From assembly GCA_021803205.1 (NCBI GenBank), contig JAJZMB010000153.1:1-48647 (forward strand): a DNA stretch of 48,647 bases. Direction: 5' to 3'. The stretch comes from Bacillota bacterium. GTDB taxonomy: Bacteria; Bacillota; Sulfobacillia; RBS10-35; JAJYVN01. A model generated the notes under the pieces. The model had not been told where the DNA came from. It saw nothing but the letters and a program-made list of their open reading frames with translations, and did no database searches. How positions within the stretch are numbered: position 1 is the stretch's first letter; each line of letters begins with the position of its first letter. The position numbers were made by a program, and so were the translations under genes. Of the stretch, positions 8,963 through 17,978 are shown piece after piece.

Positions 8963-11818
8963 CTACCCGCCGGCGTGGCGCTTGAAGTGCTCCCTCAGCA
9001 CACCGCGGGTTGTGAGCGCCAGCTTGGCGTAGACGTGCCCCAGGTGCGTCTCCACCGTCTTCGGGCTGATGAGCAGCGCGCAGGCGATCTCCCGGTTGCT
9101 CCTGCCCTGGCTGACCAGCTCCGCCACCCGGTACTCCTGGGGCGTGAGCAAACCCAGCAGCCCCGTGCCCGGCCGGCTCCGGTGCCGCCCTCCCGCCGCC
9201 CGTCGTTCCGCCTCGGCCTGCCGCCGCCAGAGGCCGGCCCCGCATGCCTCAAACAGCGCGGATGCCACATCCAGGACAGGGCGCGCCCGGAGCGCGTTCC
9301 CTTCGCGGCGCCGAAACGCGCCCAGCGCCAGCAGGGTGCGGCCCTCCTCCAACGCTTCCCCCGCCTGCCGGTGCTGCGGCAGCGCCGCCGCGAAGTCCGC
9401 CTCCGCGTCGTCGACCCGTCTCTCGGCCGCGGCCAGCATGGCGCGGCAGCGCAGCGCGATGGCCCTGTCCCCTCGGTGGCCGGACCGGCGCGCATCGTTG
9501 CCCAGCCGGTCGATCAGCCCTGCGGCCGCCTCGATGTCCCCGAGATGCAGGAGACACTCGATGGCCTCCTGGCTCCAGCGGAAGGGGTCCGGCCCCCGGA
9601 TACCCAGCGATTCCGCCAGGCGTCGACCTTGGGCGAACAACGCCGCTGCCCGGTCCCACGCGCCGCGCCGCGTGGTCAGCGTCGCCTGTGCAAACAGACT
9701 CAGCATGAGGGCAGGCTGCAGTCCCGCCGCACGGGCCTCCTCGGCCGCGGTGGCGAAGTGGGCCTCAGCCCCCTCCAGGTCGCCCATCTCCATCAGCACC
9801 CGGCCGCGGTGCACCCGCGGCTCCGCAGTCATCCAGGACAGGCCGGCGACCTGGTCGAGGACCGCGTCTCCGTGCGCGAAGGCCTCGCGCAGGCGCCCCT
9901 GCCGCCAGGCCAGTTCGGTCAGGAACGTGGCCGACCAGATCATGGCTGGCAGGCAGCGGCGGGCCAGGGCGAGGGCATGGACGCGCTCCAGCGCAGCCCT
10001 GGCCTCTCCGTAGTGGCCCGTGTATGTCGCCACGCGTCCGAAGACCGTCAGCGGGCTCCAGCCGACGGACAGCTCCAGGCTGTCGGGCGGTCCGGCAGGC
10101 TGGAGCATCGCCCCCTGCCGGGCCCAGCGGTAGGCCCTTTGCTGGCCACGAAAGCCGACGATCCACGCCCTGCAGGCCGCTGCCTTGGAGCGCGCCCCGA
10201 CGTCGCCGCTCCGTCTGCCCCGGCTCCAGAGACGTTCCGCAGCCGCCTGCGCTTGCGGAACGTCTCCGAAGGACTGAGGTAGAATGACGGCCTCGACGCC
10301 GATCTCCACAGCCTGCGCGGCCGAGCATGCTTCCGCCTCAGCTTCGGCCAGGGCGATGTGCTGGCGGGAACCGTCCAGGTCTCCGGCGAAGGCGAGGGAG
10401 AACGCCCAGGCGGCGTGGATGCGGGATCGCAGACCAGCAGCGGAGGGCCGCGCCGCGGCGGCCGCCGCAAACGCCCTGCAGGCCGAGCCGTAATCTCCTG
10501 CCCGCTGCTCGGCCAGACCCAGTCGAAACTGCAATTCCGCGCGTTCGGCACCGTCGGCCAGGCAGAGCGCGGCCGCCTGGCGCCAGTGCAGCGCCGCCGA
10601 CTCGTAGGCCACCAGCGCCTCGGCCTCATCGGCGGCGCGGCGGAGATCGGCCACCGCCGTGGCGTCACCTGGCTCTGCAATTTCAGCCAGGTGCGGCGCC
10701 AGCTGAGCGGCCGGAGCCCCTCGCGCCCGCAGCGTCGCGAGCGCCTGCCCGTGTAGTGCGCGCTGTCTGGCCAGTCCCAGGCTGTCGTACAGTGCCCGCT
10801 GGAGCAGGGGGTGCAGGAAGGACCACCTGTCGCGCCGCTGATCCGGCAGCACCAGGCCCAGGGCCTCCGCGGGCAGCAGCGCTGCCTCCGCCTCAGCCGG
10901 CGACATATCGGCGACCTCCCGCGCCACCTCCAGCAGGAAGACGGGACCCAGGGCGCTGGCCACCTCCAGCAGCTGCAGGGTATGGGCTGGCAGCCCCCGC
11001 AGGCGGCCAAGCAGCGTCGAATCACGCCGCGAGGCGCTCCGCCCGGGGGGCGCCACCGGCTGCGCGCCGCGCCAGAGCCGTCCCAGCTCCTCAACGAGGA
11101 AGGGGTTGCCGCCCGTGAGCCGCAGGGCCTCGCTCACCTGGACGGGAGTCGGTGGCGCCCCGAGAACGCCTGCCAACAGCTGCTCCGCCGACGGCGAGCT
11201 CAGCGGGCGCAGGTCCCAAAGCTCCGCAGCCCCCTTCCGCACCAGCCCTTCCGCCAGTTCGGACGCCGCCGCCGGCCAGGCCCGCATCGCCCCCACCACC
11301 GCCACGGGCAGCCCGGCCAGGCGGCGCGTCACGAAGCGCAACGCTTCCAGTGAGTCCGGGTCGCTCCAGTGCAGGTCATCCACGCAGAGGAGCAACGGAC
11401 GCGTCTCGGCCACGCTGGCCAGCAGCCAGTACGTGGCATACAGGAGCGCCGCCCGCCCGGCCGCGCCGCCGCCAGCCAGCGGCTGCTCCGCCACCGAGCC
11501 ATAGAACCAGCCGCGCAGGACGTCCACGCCGTGCGCCAGCTCCGCCGCGCCAGTCCCAGGTAGGCGCACCAACGATTCGAACACCTGATGGAGCACGGCG
11601 AAAGGGTATGCCTGCTCCTGCTCCTGGCCGGACGCCGAAACCACCGTGAAGCGGCCCTCGGCTTCCGCCGCCGCCAGCGCTAATAACCGCGTCTTGCCGA
11701 GACCGGGGTCGGCGCGGAAGAGCAGTGCTCCTCCGTGGCCCTGGTGCGCCGCGTCCAGGACCGCGGCGAGGCGGTCCCGCTCGATGCCGCGTTCCCACAG
11801 CCCTGACGTATTGGTCAT
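8963..11818 (-). CDS. ATP-dependent LuxR-family transcriptional regulator (LAL type)
   Basis: 951 aa, typical for large ATP-binding LuxR regulators (MalT-like LAL family). The N-terminus holds an AAA-type ATPase: Walker A ADPGLGKT at residues 36-43 and Walker B PLLLCVDD at 141-148, followed by LHWSD as usual in this group. The middle is Ala/Leu-rich helical repeat, probably TPR-like and ligand-sensing. The last ~65 residues are a LuxR helix-turn-helix (LTPQEYRVAELVSQGRSNREIA, then LLISPKTVETHL). The protein should bind DNA and activate transcription in response to an unknown ligand. Start is the ATG at 11818. No target is evident; the large surface protein lies downstream on the same strand but is separated by the DUF4870 gene. 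Confidence 0.88.
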   Translation of the reverse strand: MTNTSGLWERGIERDRLAAVLDAAHQGHGGALLFRADPGLGKTRLLALAAAEAEGRFTVVSASGQEQEQAYPFAVLHQVFESLVRLPGTGAAELAHGVDVLRGWFYGSVAEQPLAGGGAAGRAALLYATYWLLASVAETRPLLLCVDDLHWSDPDSLEALRFVTRRLAGLPVAVVGAMRAWPAAASELAEGLVRKGAAELWDLRPLSSPSAEQLLAGVLGAPPTPVQVSEALRLTGGNPFLVEELGRLWRGAQPVAPPGRSASRRDSTLLGRLRGLPAHTLQLLEVASALGPVFLLEVAREVADMSPAEAEAALLPAEALGLVLPDQRRDRWSFLHPLLQRALYDSLGLARQRALHGQALATLRARGAPAAQLAPHLAEIAEPGDATAVADLRRAADEAEALVAYESAALHWRQAAALCLADGAERAELQFRLGLAEQRAGDYGSACRAFAAAAAARPSAAGLRSRIHAAWAFSLAFAGDLDGSRQHIALAEAEAEACSAAQAVEIGVEAVILPQSFGDVPQAQAAAERLWSRGRRSGDVGARSKAAACRAWIVGFRGQQRAYRWARQGAMLQPAGPPDSLELSVGWSPLTVFGRVATYTGHYGEARAALERVHALALARRCLPAMIWSATFLTELAWRQGRLREAFAHGDAVLDQVAGLSWMTAEPRVHRGRVLMEMGDLEGAEAHFATAAEEARAAGLQPALMLSLFAQATLTTRRGAWDRAAALFAQGRRLAESLGIRGPDPFRWSQEAIECLLHLGDIEAAAGLIDRLGNDARRSGHRGDRAIALRCRAMLAAAERRVDDAEADFAAALPQHRQAGEALEEGRTLLALGAFRRREGNALRARPVLDVASALFEACGAGLWRRQAEAERRAAGGRHRSRPGTGLLGLLTPQEYRVAELVSQGRSNREIACALLISPKTVETHLGHVYAKLALTTRGVLREHFKRHAGG

Positions 11819-12514
11819 GATGGATGCGTACCTGGAGTTGCGCTTCCCTCCCTCACGCGCACACCGGCCAACTGGCCGCGACCCCCCAGCCGGTGGAGGG
11901 TCGACGACGATCCCTCGCCCGTTCCACTCCCTGTTCAGTCAGAGGGCCGGCACCTGGGCCTGCTCACTCCCACCAACGCCCCGGACCGACGTCGACATCG
12001 TCTCGGCACGCCGTGCCCCAGCGAAGTGAATGTATCCTCAGGAAGCGGAGACGCTAACACGGAAGCCGAAAAGAAGCTGTTCGCTTGCGGCTCCGACGGC
12101 ATATGAATTCCGCCCTCGGTCCGCGCAATCCTGCTTGGGACGCAGACGCCCGTGGGCAGGGGCACCGCACCCGACACCGATCGAGGACCGGAGGGGCCGA
12201 ACTCACGGATAGGCGAATGTTCTGTTCGTGGACCTCGCCCGTCCGCAAAACCCATTTCACTGCGCCAACACCATCTTGGGGCTCTGAGGCCCTACGTTCG
12301 TGCAGGGGTGCTGGGCCCACGCCACCTGGTAAACGTTGCGGGGTGGTCTGGACGGGTCCTCTCGAGCCACCGTGTTGCAGTCCCGCTGTGCGCTCCGCTA
12401 CCCTGTTCTGGCGACCGCGAACGCTTGCGCGGCCGGCGCCACCCGTCCAGGGGAGTCCCTTCCCCGCCCCAGTCTCGCGCTTCTGCCTCGGCCCGCGGCC
12501 CCGAGGTTGTGCGC
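11819..12514. other. Intergenic region, no gene recognised
   Basis: About 700 bases between the LuxR-type gene and the downstream end of the PAS-GGDEF-methyltransferase gene, both on the minus strand. The region should hold the promoter of the LuxR gene, but no clear -35/-10 pair was found. Short open frames here lack recognisable motifs. Confidence 0.4.
12486..12506 (-). terminator. GC-rich stem-loop after the PAS-GGDEF-methyltransferase gene
   Basis: A 6-bp stem (CCTCGG/CCGAGG) with a 9-base loop lies about 10 bases downstream of the stop codon. No U-tract follows, so it may only stabilise the transcript 3' end. Confidence 0.3.
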
Positions 12515-14266
12515 TCAGGCCTTCTTGCGGGCGACCAAGGATATGTTCTGAAAGGTCAGCGTGGCGGACGACGGCCCGAGTTCCCCGACCGCCCGCCGCA
12601 GGCGACGCTCAACCGCTTCTTGCACCTGCCGCTGCGCGGGCGCGGGAACACCCCGCAAAAGGAGTGGCACGGTCCGTCCCTGACGGATCACGGCGACGGC
12701 GAGATCCGCGTCCGCAAAGTCGAAATGGTCCTCTGGGGGCAGTACCGCCTTCTCAATCGTCAGTCCGGCCTCCGTCACCAACCGTTCCAGTTCCTCGCGC
12801 GGCAGGAACGGATCGCGATACGGGCGCCCGTGCTCCGCCAGCGCTTCGCGAACCGGTTCCAACGCCACACGCCATCCCGGTCCCCACCCGACGCCCAGGG
12901 CCGTATTCAGCGCAACCCGTCCTCCGTGCCGCGTGATGCGGGCCATGGACCGGATCGCTGTTCCTTCGTCCGTGAAGTGCAGAAAGAGCGCGCCGAGGAC
13001 CAGATCCACGACGTCGGAGGCGATCGGCAACTCCTCCGCGGGAGCGACCATGAAACGGATCCAGGACAGGCCGCGTTCCCCCGCCCGTTGCCGCGCCACT
13101 TCCAATTGGGCGGCGGAGGCATCGGTCACCAGGAGTTGGCCGCGCGGCCCGATGCGCTCGGCCAGGCCGCCGTCAAAAGTGATGCGACCGGAGCCCGCGC
13201 CGACCTCGACGACGGCAGATCCCGGTTCGGGGGCCACGGCCTCGACAAATTCCACGGCCTGCTGCACAGCGCGCGCGAACATCCGGCGGAAGTGGCCGTC
13301 AAACTCCCGCCCAAAGCCCGTGGCGAAGGCGCCGGCCCCAGTCCGGACAGATTCGCCTCCGGGGATCAACACGCGCTGTCGCCCGGCGTGGGTGAACACG
13401 ATGCGGCCCTCGCCGGTGCCGCGCATGAGGACGCCCTTCCGTTCGTAGAGCGCCTGATCGGCCATGTCCACTGCGTCCAGCAGCCCACCCGGTTCAAAGG
13501 TGGCCACCCCGAAGCTGAGCTGCAGGGGGAACGGCATGGCTTCTTCTTGAGCCGCCGCATGGGCGGCGGCCACCACGCGTTCCCCCAGTGTCTCCGCCAA
13601 CGCCTCGGCGTGCTCGTCCATCACCACCACGAACTCGTCGCCACCGAAACGCACAAGCAGCGCACCTTCGGGCACGCATGCCGCCAGGGCCCTCCCGGTC
13701 ATCAGCAGGGCTTGGTCGCCGCGACGATGTCCCGCCAGATCGTTGATCTCCTTGAGCCCGTCCAGGTCGAAGAAGACGACCGTACCCGGCCGGGCATTCC
13801 GATCCGCGAACTCCCGTTCCCACTGGTGCCGGTTGTACAGCCCCGTCAGGGGGTCGTTCAGCGCCCAGTCCAGAGACGGCTCCGGCCTGTGGGCGGCCTC
13901 CGTCTCAGGCCGGACCGTCACCAGGAAGTGCCACTCGGAGTTGTGGAAGAAGCGGGTGCCGTTCAGGTGGATGATGCGCGCGTGCCCGTCTGGGGTTGTG
14001 GTGCGGCAGGGGAAGGAATCTCCGGTTGTGAGCGCGGGGGAAACGACGGTGTTGATCCACACCGAGATATCGATGTCCTCGGGCGGGCCCAGGTGAAGGG
14101 CCACGTGGCCGATCTGTCCCGCCACCTCCTCCAGGCGGATGCCCCAGAGCGCCTCCGCCCGGGGGTTGAGGTAGACGATGCGATAGTCGGCGTCGGTGAT
14201 AAAGGCTGGCGTAGAAAGGCCACGGTACGCTTCATACGCACCCGCACTCGACCCTGCCACGGGCAT
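12515..14266 (-). CDS. PAS-GGDEF-SAM methyltransferase fusion protein
   Basis: Residue numbers here count from an upstream TTG at 14299. A PAS-like domain (about 22-130: PAFITDADYRIVYLNPRAEALWG) is followed by a diguanylate cyclase GGDEF domain (about 147-300). That domain has DPLTGLYNRH, FFDLDGLKEIND and an intact GGDEF at 219-223; the inhibitory RxxD site is absent (PEGA instead). A class I methyltransferase domain comes next (about 330-590), with motif I VVEVGAGSGRITF at 363-375 and VTDASAAQLEVARQRA. GGDEF domains make c-di-GMP from GTP; the methyltransferase substrate is unknown. For the start, ATG 14266 directly follows GGGAGGGG and GTG 14260 has better spacing; TTG 14299 is less likely. 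No membrane segment is seen, so it is probably cytoplasmic. This domain order is unusual. Confidence 0.88.
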   Translation of the reverse strand: MPVAGSSAGAYEAYRGLSTPAFITDADYRIVYLNPRAEALWGIRLEEVAGQIGHVALHLGPPEDIDISVWINTVVSPALTTGDSFPCRTTTPDGHARIIHLNGTRFFHNSEWHFLVTVRPETEAAHRPEPSLDWALNDPLTGLYNRHQWEREFADRNARPGTVVFFDLDGLKEINDLAGHRRGDQALLMTGRALAACVPEGALLVRFGGDEFVVVMDEHAEALAETLGERVVAAAHAAAQEEAMPFPLQLSFGVATFEPGGLLDAVDMADQALYERKGVLMRGTGEGRIVFTHAGRQRVLIPGGESVRTGAGAFATGFGREFDGHFRRMFARAVQQAVEFVEAVAPEPGSAVVEVGAGSGRITFDGGLAERIGPRGQLLVTDASAAQLEVARQRAGERGLSWIRFMVAPAEELPIASDVVDLVLGALFLHFTDEGTAIRSMARITRHGGRVALNTALGVGWGPGWRVALEPVREALAEHGRPYRDPFLPREELERLVTEAGLTIEKAVLPPEDHFDFADADLAVAVIRQGRTVPLLLRGVPAPAQRQVQEAVERRLRRAVGELGPSSATLTFQNISLVARKKA

Positions 14267-14552
14267 CCCCTCCCAAGACCGCAGTCGCGTGGCGCCCAAA
14301 GCGGGAACCGGCCTGGCTCACCGTGTTCGGGCATTGGGCGCCAGAGGCTTTCCGTCCACTTCTTCCCTGAGAAGCGCCCTCGCCCCGGTTTTCGGCTGGA
14401 ACGAGGGTGCCCGCCGTGTCGAATGCACGTGCACCGTACCGCGAACCGCGTGCGGCGGCAAGCGCGTGAACATCGTGCTCTGCCGTCCGCACCCGGCCGC
14501 CCGTGTGACTGAAGAGCCGCGGCAAACGAGGCACAGTCCGGTGCACAGTCCA

Positions 14553-14672
14553 TTGAGGCGTCACCTCCGCTGACGGGCGCACAACCAGGTCACCTTCCAG
14601 CACCTCACGCCGCCTGCCGTCGTCCGGTACAGATAACACCTCCTTGTGGGCGAAGCTGCCGCGCTTGGTCAT
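14553..14672 (-). pseudogene. Uma2-family (DUF820) gene remnant
   Basis: Starting from ATG 14672, about 40 residues fit the N-terminus of Uma2-family nuclease-like proteins (FAHKEVLSVPDDGRRREVLEGDLVVRPS; the family pattern is YLxLPDDGRRYELLDGELxVxPS). After that the similarity stops and no conserved catalytic part is found, so this is probably a decayed gene. Uma2 proteins are of uncertain function and often occur in multi-copy families. Confidence 0.45.
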
Positions 14673-15789
14673 ACCGACTGGTCCGCCCGGTGGTCAGGTG
14701 GCGGATGCGCCGGAAGTCTGTGCGGACGTTCGCTGCCCGGATGCGCGGGAGCCGACCGCGGGCATGTCCCGCACCGCGCCTTCCGGGATGAAGGTGCCGA
14801 ATGCGGTTGCGCCGTGTGCGGCGTGGCGCCCGACGCCGATCCGGTCGGCTGGCGTGCGGGCAGCGCGCGCGGCGGGCGAGACAGCGCCAAGTCGAAGGCG
14901 GGCGACGTCTGACGAACGCTTTCTGAACAGCGGCGCAGGGAACTCCGGCCGTCGGTCGAAGAGTCGGTAGCATTCCTTACTGTTCACGTTACCACCAACA
15001 TACATCGTCCAGGGCGGTGCCCCGGGGCTGGTCCCTATGTCCATGCATGCGTCCTGCGTTAGAACGAGCGGCCACCTTCCGGCAGAGAGTGGGTGGGCTG
15101 TGGCAGGCCGGTGGCGTCCGATGACAACACCTCCCTCTTTCGCGCAGCAGGCGACCCCGCTGGACGTGCGGTTTACAATCCTGGGTATCCGCATCCTTCA
15201 GGATCGGCACACTGGCCGTCTGTTCTGGAAGGTGCGGGGCAGGAGGCCCATCCACCGGCTGTGGCCGGTCTTCAACCGTTCCTGACCACATAGCGACACA
15301 AGCAAACGCTGGCATACACCCACAATCAGGCGATAGCAGGGAGCCGTTGCGGGCAGAGGCAGGGAGCTCCGGGACCGCGCGGATCCTGTTCCGCCCGATT
15401 CTCTGCCGCGTCGCCACACCCGTTTCCGAGGTGCGGTGGGGGGATACTCCGGGGCAGCAGGTGGGCGGCAGGTCCCCGGCTGGTGTCGGGGATCTCCCTG
15501 CGGCGGCGCGGAAGGGGTCGCGGGCGGTCTCGCGCACCCGACGCCCCGGAGAACCCGCACCTGCCCGCACCGCTTTCCGAACCGCAAACGCCGTGCTTGT
15601 CGTGCCGGGAGCTGGGGGAGCGGCCGCTGGTGATGGCGCCGCCGGCGGTGTGCCATGATCCCGGTGGATCCGGGCGTTCCCGTCGGCCGCGGGGGTGATC
15701 GGCGAGGGCAGGTGCCCGATCCGCCGGTCGGCCGGCTCGCAACCTCCGCGCCCACACCACCAGGCGGTGCAGGATGTGCGGCGCCCTCA
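14673..15789. other. Intergenic region, no gene recognised
   Basis: About 1.1 kb without a convincing gene on either strand. One minus-strand stretch near 14900-14980 (KECYRLFDRRPEFPAP) faintly resembles an AlpA/excisionase-type helix-turn-helix, but it is too short and lacks context. Confidence 0.4.
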
Positions 15790-15819
15790 TTGACAGTCCT
15801 ATGCCCGCCACGCTAAAAT
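15790..15819 (+). promoter_or_regulatory. Sigma-70-type promoter of the rhodanese gene
   Basis: A perfect -35 box TTGACA (15790-15795) and a -10 box TAAAAT (15814-15819) are separated by 18 bases. Transcription would start near 15826, about 45 bases before the ATG. Confidence 0.7.
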
Positions 15820-15870
15820 CCCATTAAGTCGCAAGGTTTGAAGGATATTTGCAACTGGGGGAGGAGCCAT

Positions 15871-16710
15871 ATGCCTGCCGGCTATGCCCATCCAGAACTC
15901 ATTGTCGAAACCGCCTGGGTGGCTGAGCACCTCAGCGACCCGAACGTACGCCTCGTCGAGGTGGACGAGGACACCTCGCTTTACGCGCAGGGCCATATCC
16001 CAGGTGCGGTGACGCTCGACTGGTGGAAGGACCTCGAGAACCAACTGACGCGTGACGTACTCAGTGGCGAGGACTTCGCGGCGAAACTCGGCGTCCACGG
16101 CATCGGCGACGATACGACCGTGGTGTTTTACGGTGACAAGAGCAACTGGTTTGCGACGTACGCATACTGGCTCTTCCGCTACAATCGGCACGACCAGGTG
16201 AAAATTATGAATGGCGGCCGCCAGAAATGGATTGCGGAGGGGCGCCCGCTGACGGCGGTCCTGCCCGTGGTGGCTCCGACCACGCACCGCGTGGGCGGCA
16301 CGCGTCCGGAGATTCGGGCCCTGCGTGAGCAGGTCCTGAGCGGCATCGGCAGGCTGGCACTGATTGACGTGCGCTCAGCGCGTGAGTTCTCAGGGGAAAT
16401 TATCGCGCCGGAGGGTTACCCGCAGGAGGGAGCGCAACGCGGGGGCCATGTGCCGGGTGCGGCAAACATTCCGTGGGGCGAGGCGGTACGCGCGGACGGC
16501 ACCTTCAAGTCAGCGGATGAGCTGAGGGCGCTGTACGTGGGCAGGGGGATCACCCCGGAGCGCGAGGTGGTGGCCTATTGCCGTATCGGCGAACGCTCGT
16601 CGCATACCTGGTTTGTCCTGCATGAGTTGCTGGGGTATGACAGGGTGCGCAACTACGATGGTTCTTGGACCGAGTACGGGAGTATCGTCGGCGCACCGAT
16701 CGAACGCTAG
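15871..16710 (+). CDS. Thiosulfate sulfurtransferase (tandem rhodanese)
   Basis: 279 aa with two rhodanese domains. The N-terminal domain (about 8-130) is the inactive type, with GHIPGAVTLDWWKDL. The C-terminal domain (about 145-275) has the persulfide-forming Cys at residue 237 in YCRIGERSSH, the loop usual for thiosulfate:cyanide sulfurtransferases, and ends NYDGSWTEYGS. It should transfer sulfane sulfur from thiosulfate to a thiophilic acceptor in the cytoplasm. The start is ATG 15871, preceded by GGGGGAGGAG at 4-5 bases; an in-frame ATG at 15838 has no such site. The gene is monocistronic with its own promoter and a stem-loop after the stop. A link to sulfur handling by the nearby sulfatases is possible but only inferred. 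Confidence 0.93.
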   Translation: MPAGYAHPELIVETAWVAEHLSDPNVRLVEVDEDTSLYAQGHIPGAVTLDWWKDLENQLTRDVLSGEDFAAKLGVHGIGDDTTVVFYGDKSNWFATYAYWLFRYNRHDQVKIMNGGRQKWIAEGRPLTAVLPVVAPTTHRVGGTRPEIRALREQVLSGIGRLALIDVRSAREFSGEIIAPEGYPQEGAQRGGHVPGAANIPWGEAVRADGTFKSADELRALYVGRGITPEREVVAYCRIGERSSHTWFVLHELLGYDRVRNYDGSWTEYGSIVGAPIER

Positions 16711-16737
16711 CTCTGCCGCTGCAAAAGTCCGCTTCGG

Positions 16738-16768
16738 GGGTATCCGTTTAAACGGATTAAACGGACCC
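16738..16768 (+). terminator. Stem-loop after the rhodanese gene, built from TTAAACGGA repeats
   Basis: GGG-ta-TCCGTTTA pairs with TAAACGGA-CCC around a 7-base loop, 27 bases after the stop. The left part is itself a perfect 16-bp palindrome (ATCCGTTTAAACGGAT, 16742-16757). It may be a terminator without a U-tract or an operator-like repeat. Confidence 0.45.
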
Positions 16769-17145
16769 TCACCCAGCACCGGCCCGGCGAGCAGCCGACG
16801 GTCATCGCGGAAATGGACGCCACCGTACAGGAACCCTCCCGGACCAGGGGGCTCTGGGCTGAGCCTCCCCGGGGCTGAAGCCGGGTACCTGCGCCGCGTC
16901 TCTTCTGGTCAACTTCCCGGCCCGTCGGCCCTTCCACCGGCAGGCCAATCGCCATTCCGGATCGCCCGACCGAGGTCCCAAGGCCTACCCCGACCACTCA
17001 TGCTTGAGCGCTGGTGTTCAGGACATCTGCTTCAACCCCCGTGCGGATTGCAGTAGACTCCGGGTGGCGCCGGCCGGTCTGCGACGGCATTCCCGGACCG
17101 TGGCAGCGGTGGGCGGCGCGGCACGAGCCTGGAGGCGGTGACGGA
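16769..17145. other. Intergenic region upstream of the sortase gene
   Basis: No gene recognised. A weak promoter-like pair, TTCAAC then TAGACT with 17-base spacing, lies near 17032-17060. Confidence 0.3.
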
Positions 17146-17922
17146 ATGCGGGGTGCAGAGGCCGGGGTGGGCGGGCGCTCTCCAGCAAGGGCCGCGGTGC
17201 TGGCCGGCGCCTGGGGCAGGGTGCGCCTGCCGCTGGCGGGCACCTGCCTGCTGGCCGGCGTCCTGCTGCTGGGCTTTCCCGTCTGGTCCGGCTGGTGGGC
17301 CAGGCACGTGCAGTCCGTGGCCGCCGCGGAGTTCCGCGCGCAGATCCACGCGCAGACCAGGGACCCCGCCCGCCGCGGCGGTGCGGCCGCGGCGCTTTCC
17401 GCGCCGGCCGCGGGGGTGCTGCCGCTGCCCGGTCTGACGCCGGGATCCCCGTCGCCCTCCGGTTCCGGCTCGCCGCCGGTTTCCCGACCCGGTTCGGTCC
17501 TGGCCCAACTCCGGATCCCGTCCATCGGCGTCGATCAGTTCGTCCTACGGGGGCTCACCTACGCCCCGGCGGTTTGGACGCGGCTGCTCCGGGACGGTCC
17601 CGGCCACCTCGCGGGCAGCGCCCTGCCGGGTCAACCGGGCAACGTGGTGATCTTCGGGCACCTGAACATCTGGGGCTCGGTGTTCTACCACCTGGATCAG
17701 GTGCGTCCGGGGGACGCAGTGGTGCTGAGCGATTCCGCGGGCACCTTCACGTATACGGTCACGGGCCGCGAGTCCATCGCCGCCACCGATCTCGCCGCCG
17801 TGGCTCCGCGGCACGCGGGTCCGGCCGTGCTGCAACTGGTGACCTGTGAATCCGTTTTCCAGAACGATCGGCTGGTTGTCGAGGCAAGGCTGACGGGAAC
17901 CGTCCCGCCGGCCCCGGCGTAG
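17146..17922 (+). CDS. Sortase (class E/D-like transpeptidase)
   Basis: 258 aa from ATG 17146, with GGAGG about 10 bases upstream; an earlier in-frame start lacks such a site. A single membrane anchor (about 27-52) is followed by a Pro/Ser/Gly-rich linker and the sortase barrel (about 115-250). The expected catalytic triad is visible: His172 in FGHLNIWG, Cys234 in LVTCES and Arg242 in NDRLVVEA. Sortases cut a C-terminal sorting signal and attach proteins covalently to the cell wall. No LPxTG-like substrate is encoded nearby; the SLH protein would use non-covalent attachment. The downstream lipoprotein gene (56-base gap) may be cotranscribed. Confidence 0.9.
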   Translation: MRGAEAGVGGRSPARAAVLAGAWGRVRLPLAGTCLLAGVLLLGFPVWSGWWARHVQSVAAAEFRAQIHAQTRDPARRGGAAAALSAPAAGVLPLPGLTPGSPSPSGSGSPPVSRPGSVLAQLRIPSIGVDQFVLRGLTYAPAVWTRLLRDGPGHLAGSALPGQPGNVVIFGHLNIWGSVFYHLDQVRPGDAVVLSDSAGTFTYTVTGRESIAATDLAAVAPRHAGPAVLQLVTCESVFQNDRLVVEARLTGTVPPAPA

Positions 17923-17978
17923 TCCCGCCAAGCGCAGCCGGTCCTCCGCATCTTGCGCGGGAGGGGTGGACGCCCCGG

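Noticed and set aside
12152..14512. 786-codon plus-strand open frame
   Set aside because: Antisense to the PAS-GGDEF-methyltransferase gene; Arg/Gly/Pro-rich with no domain, whereas the minus strand has clear motifs.
14880..14990. AlpA/excisionase-like stretch KECYRLFDRRPEFPAP on the minus strand
   Set aside because: Too short, no start or ribosome site, and no phage-related neighbour.
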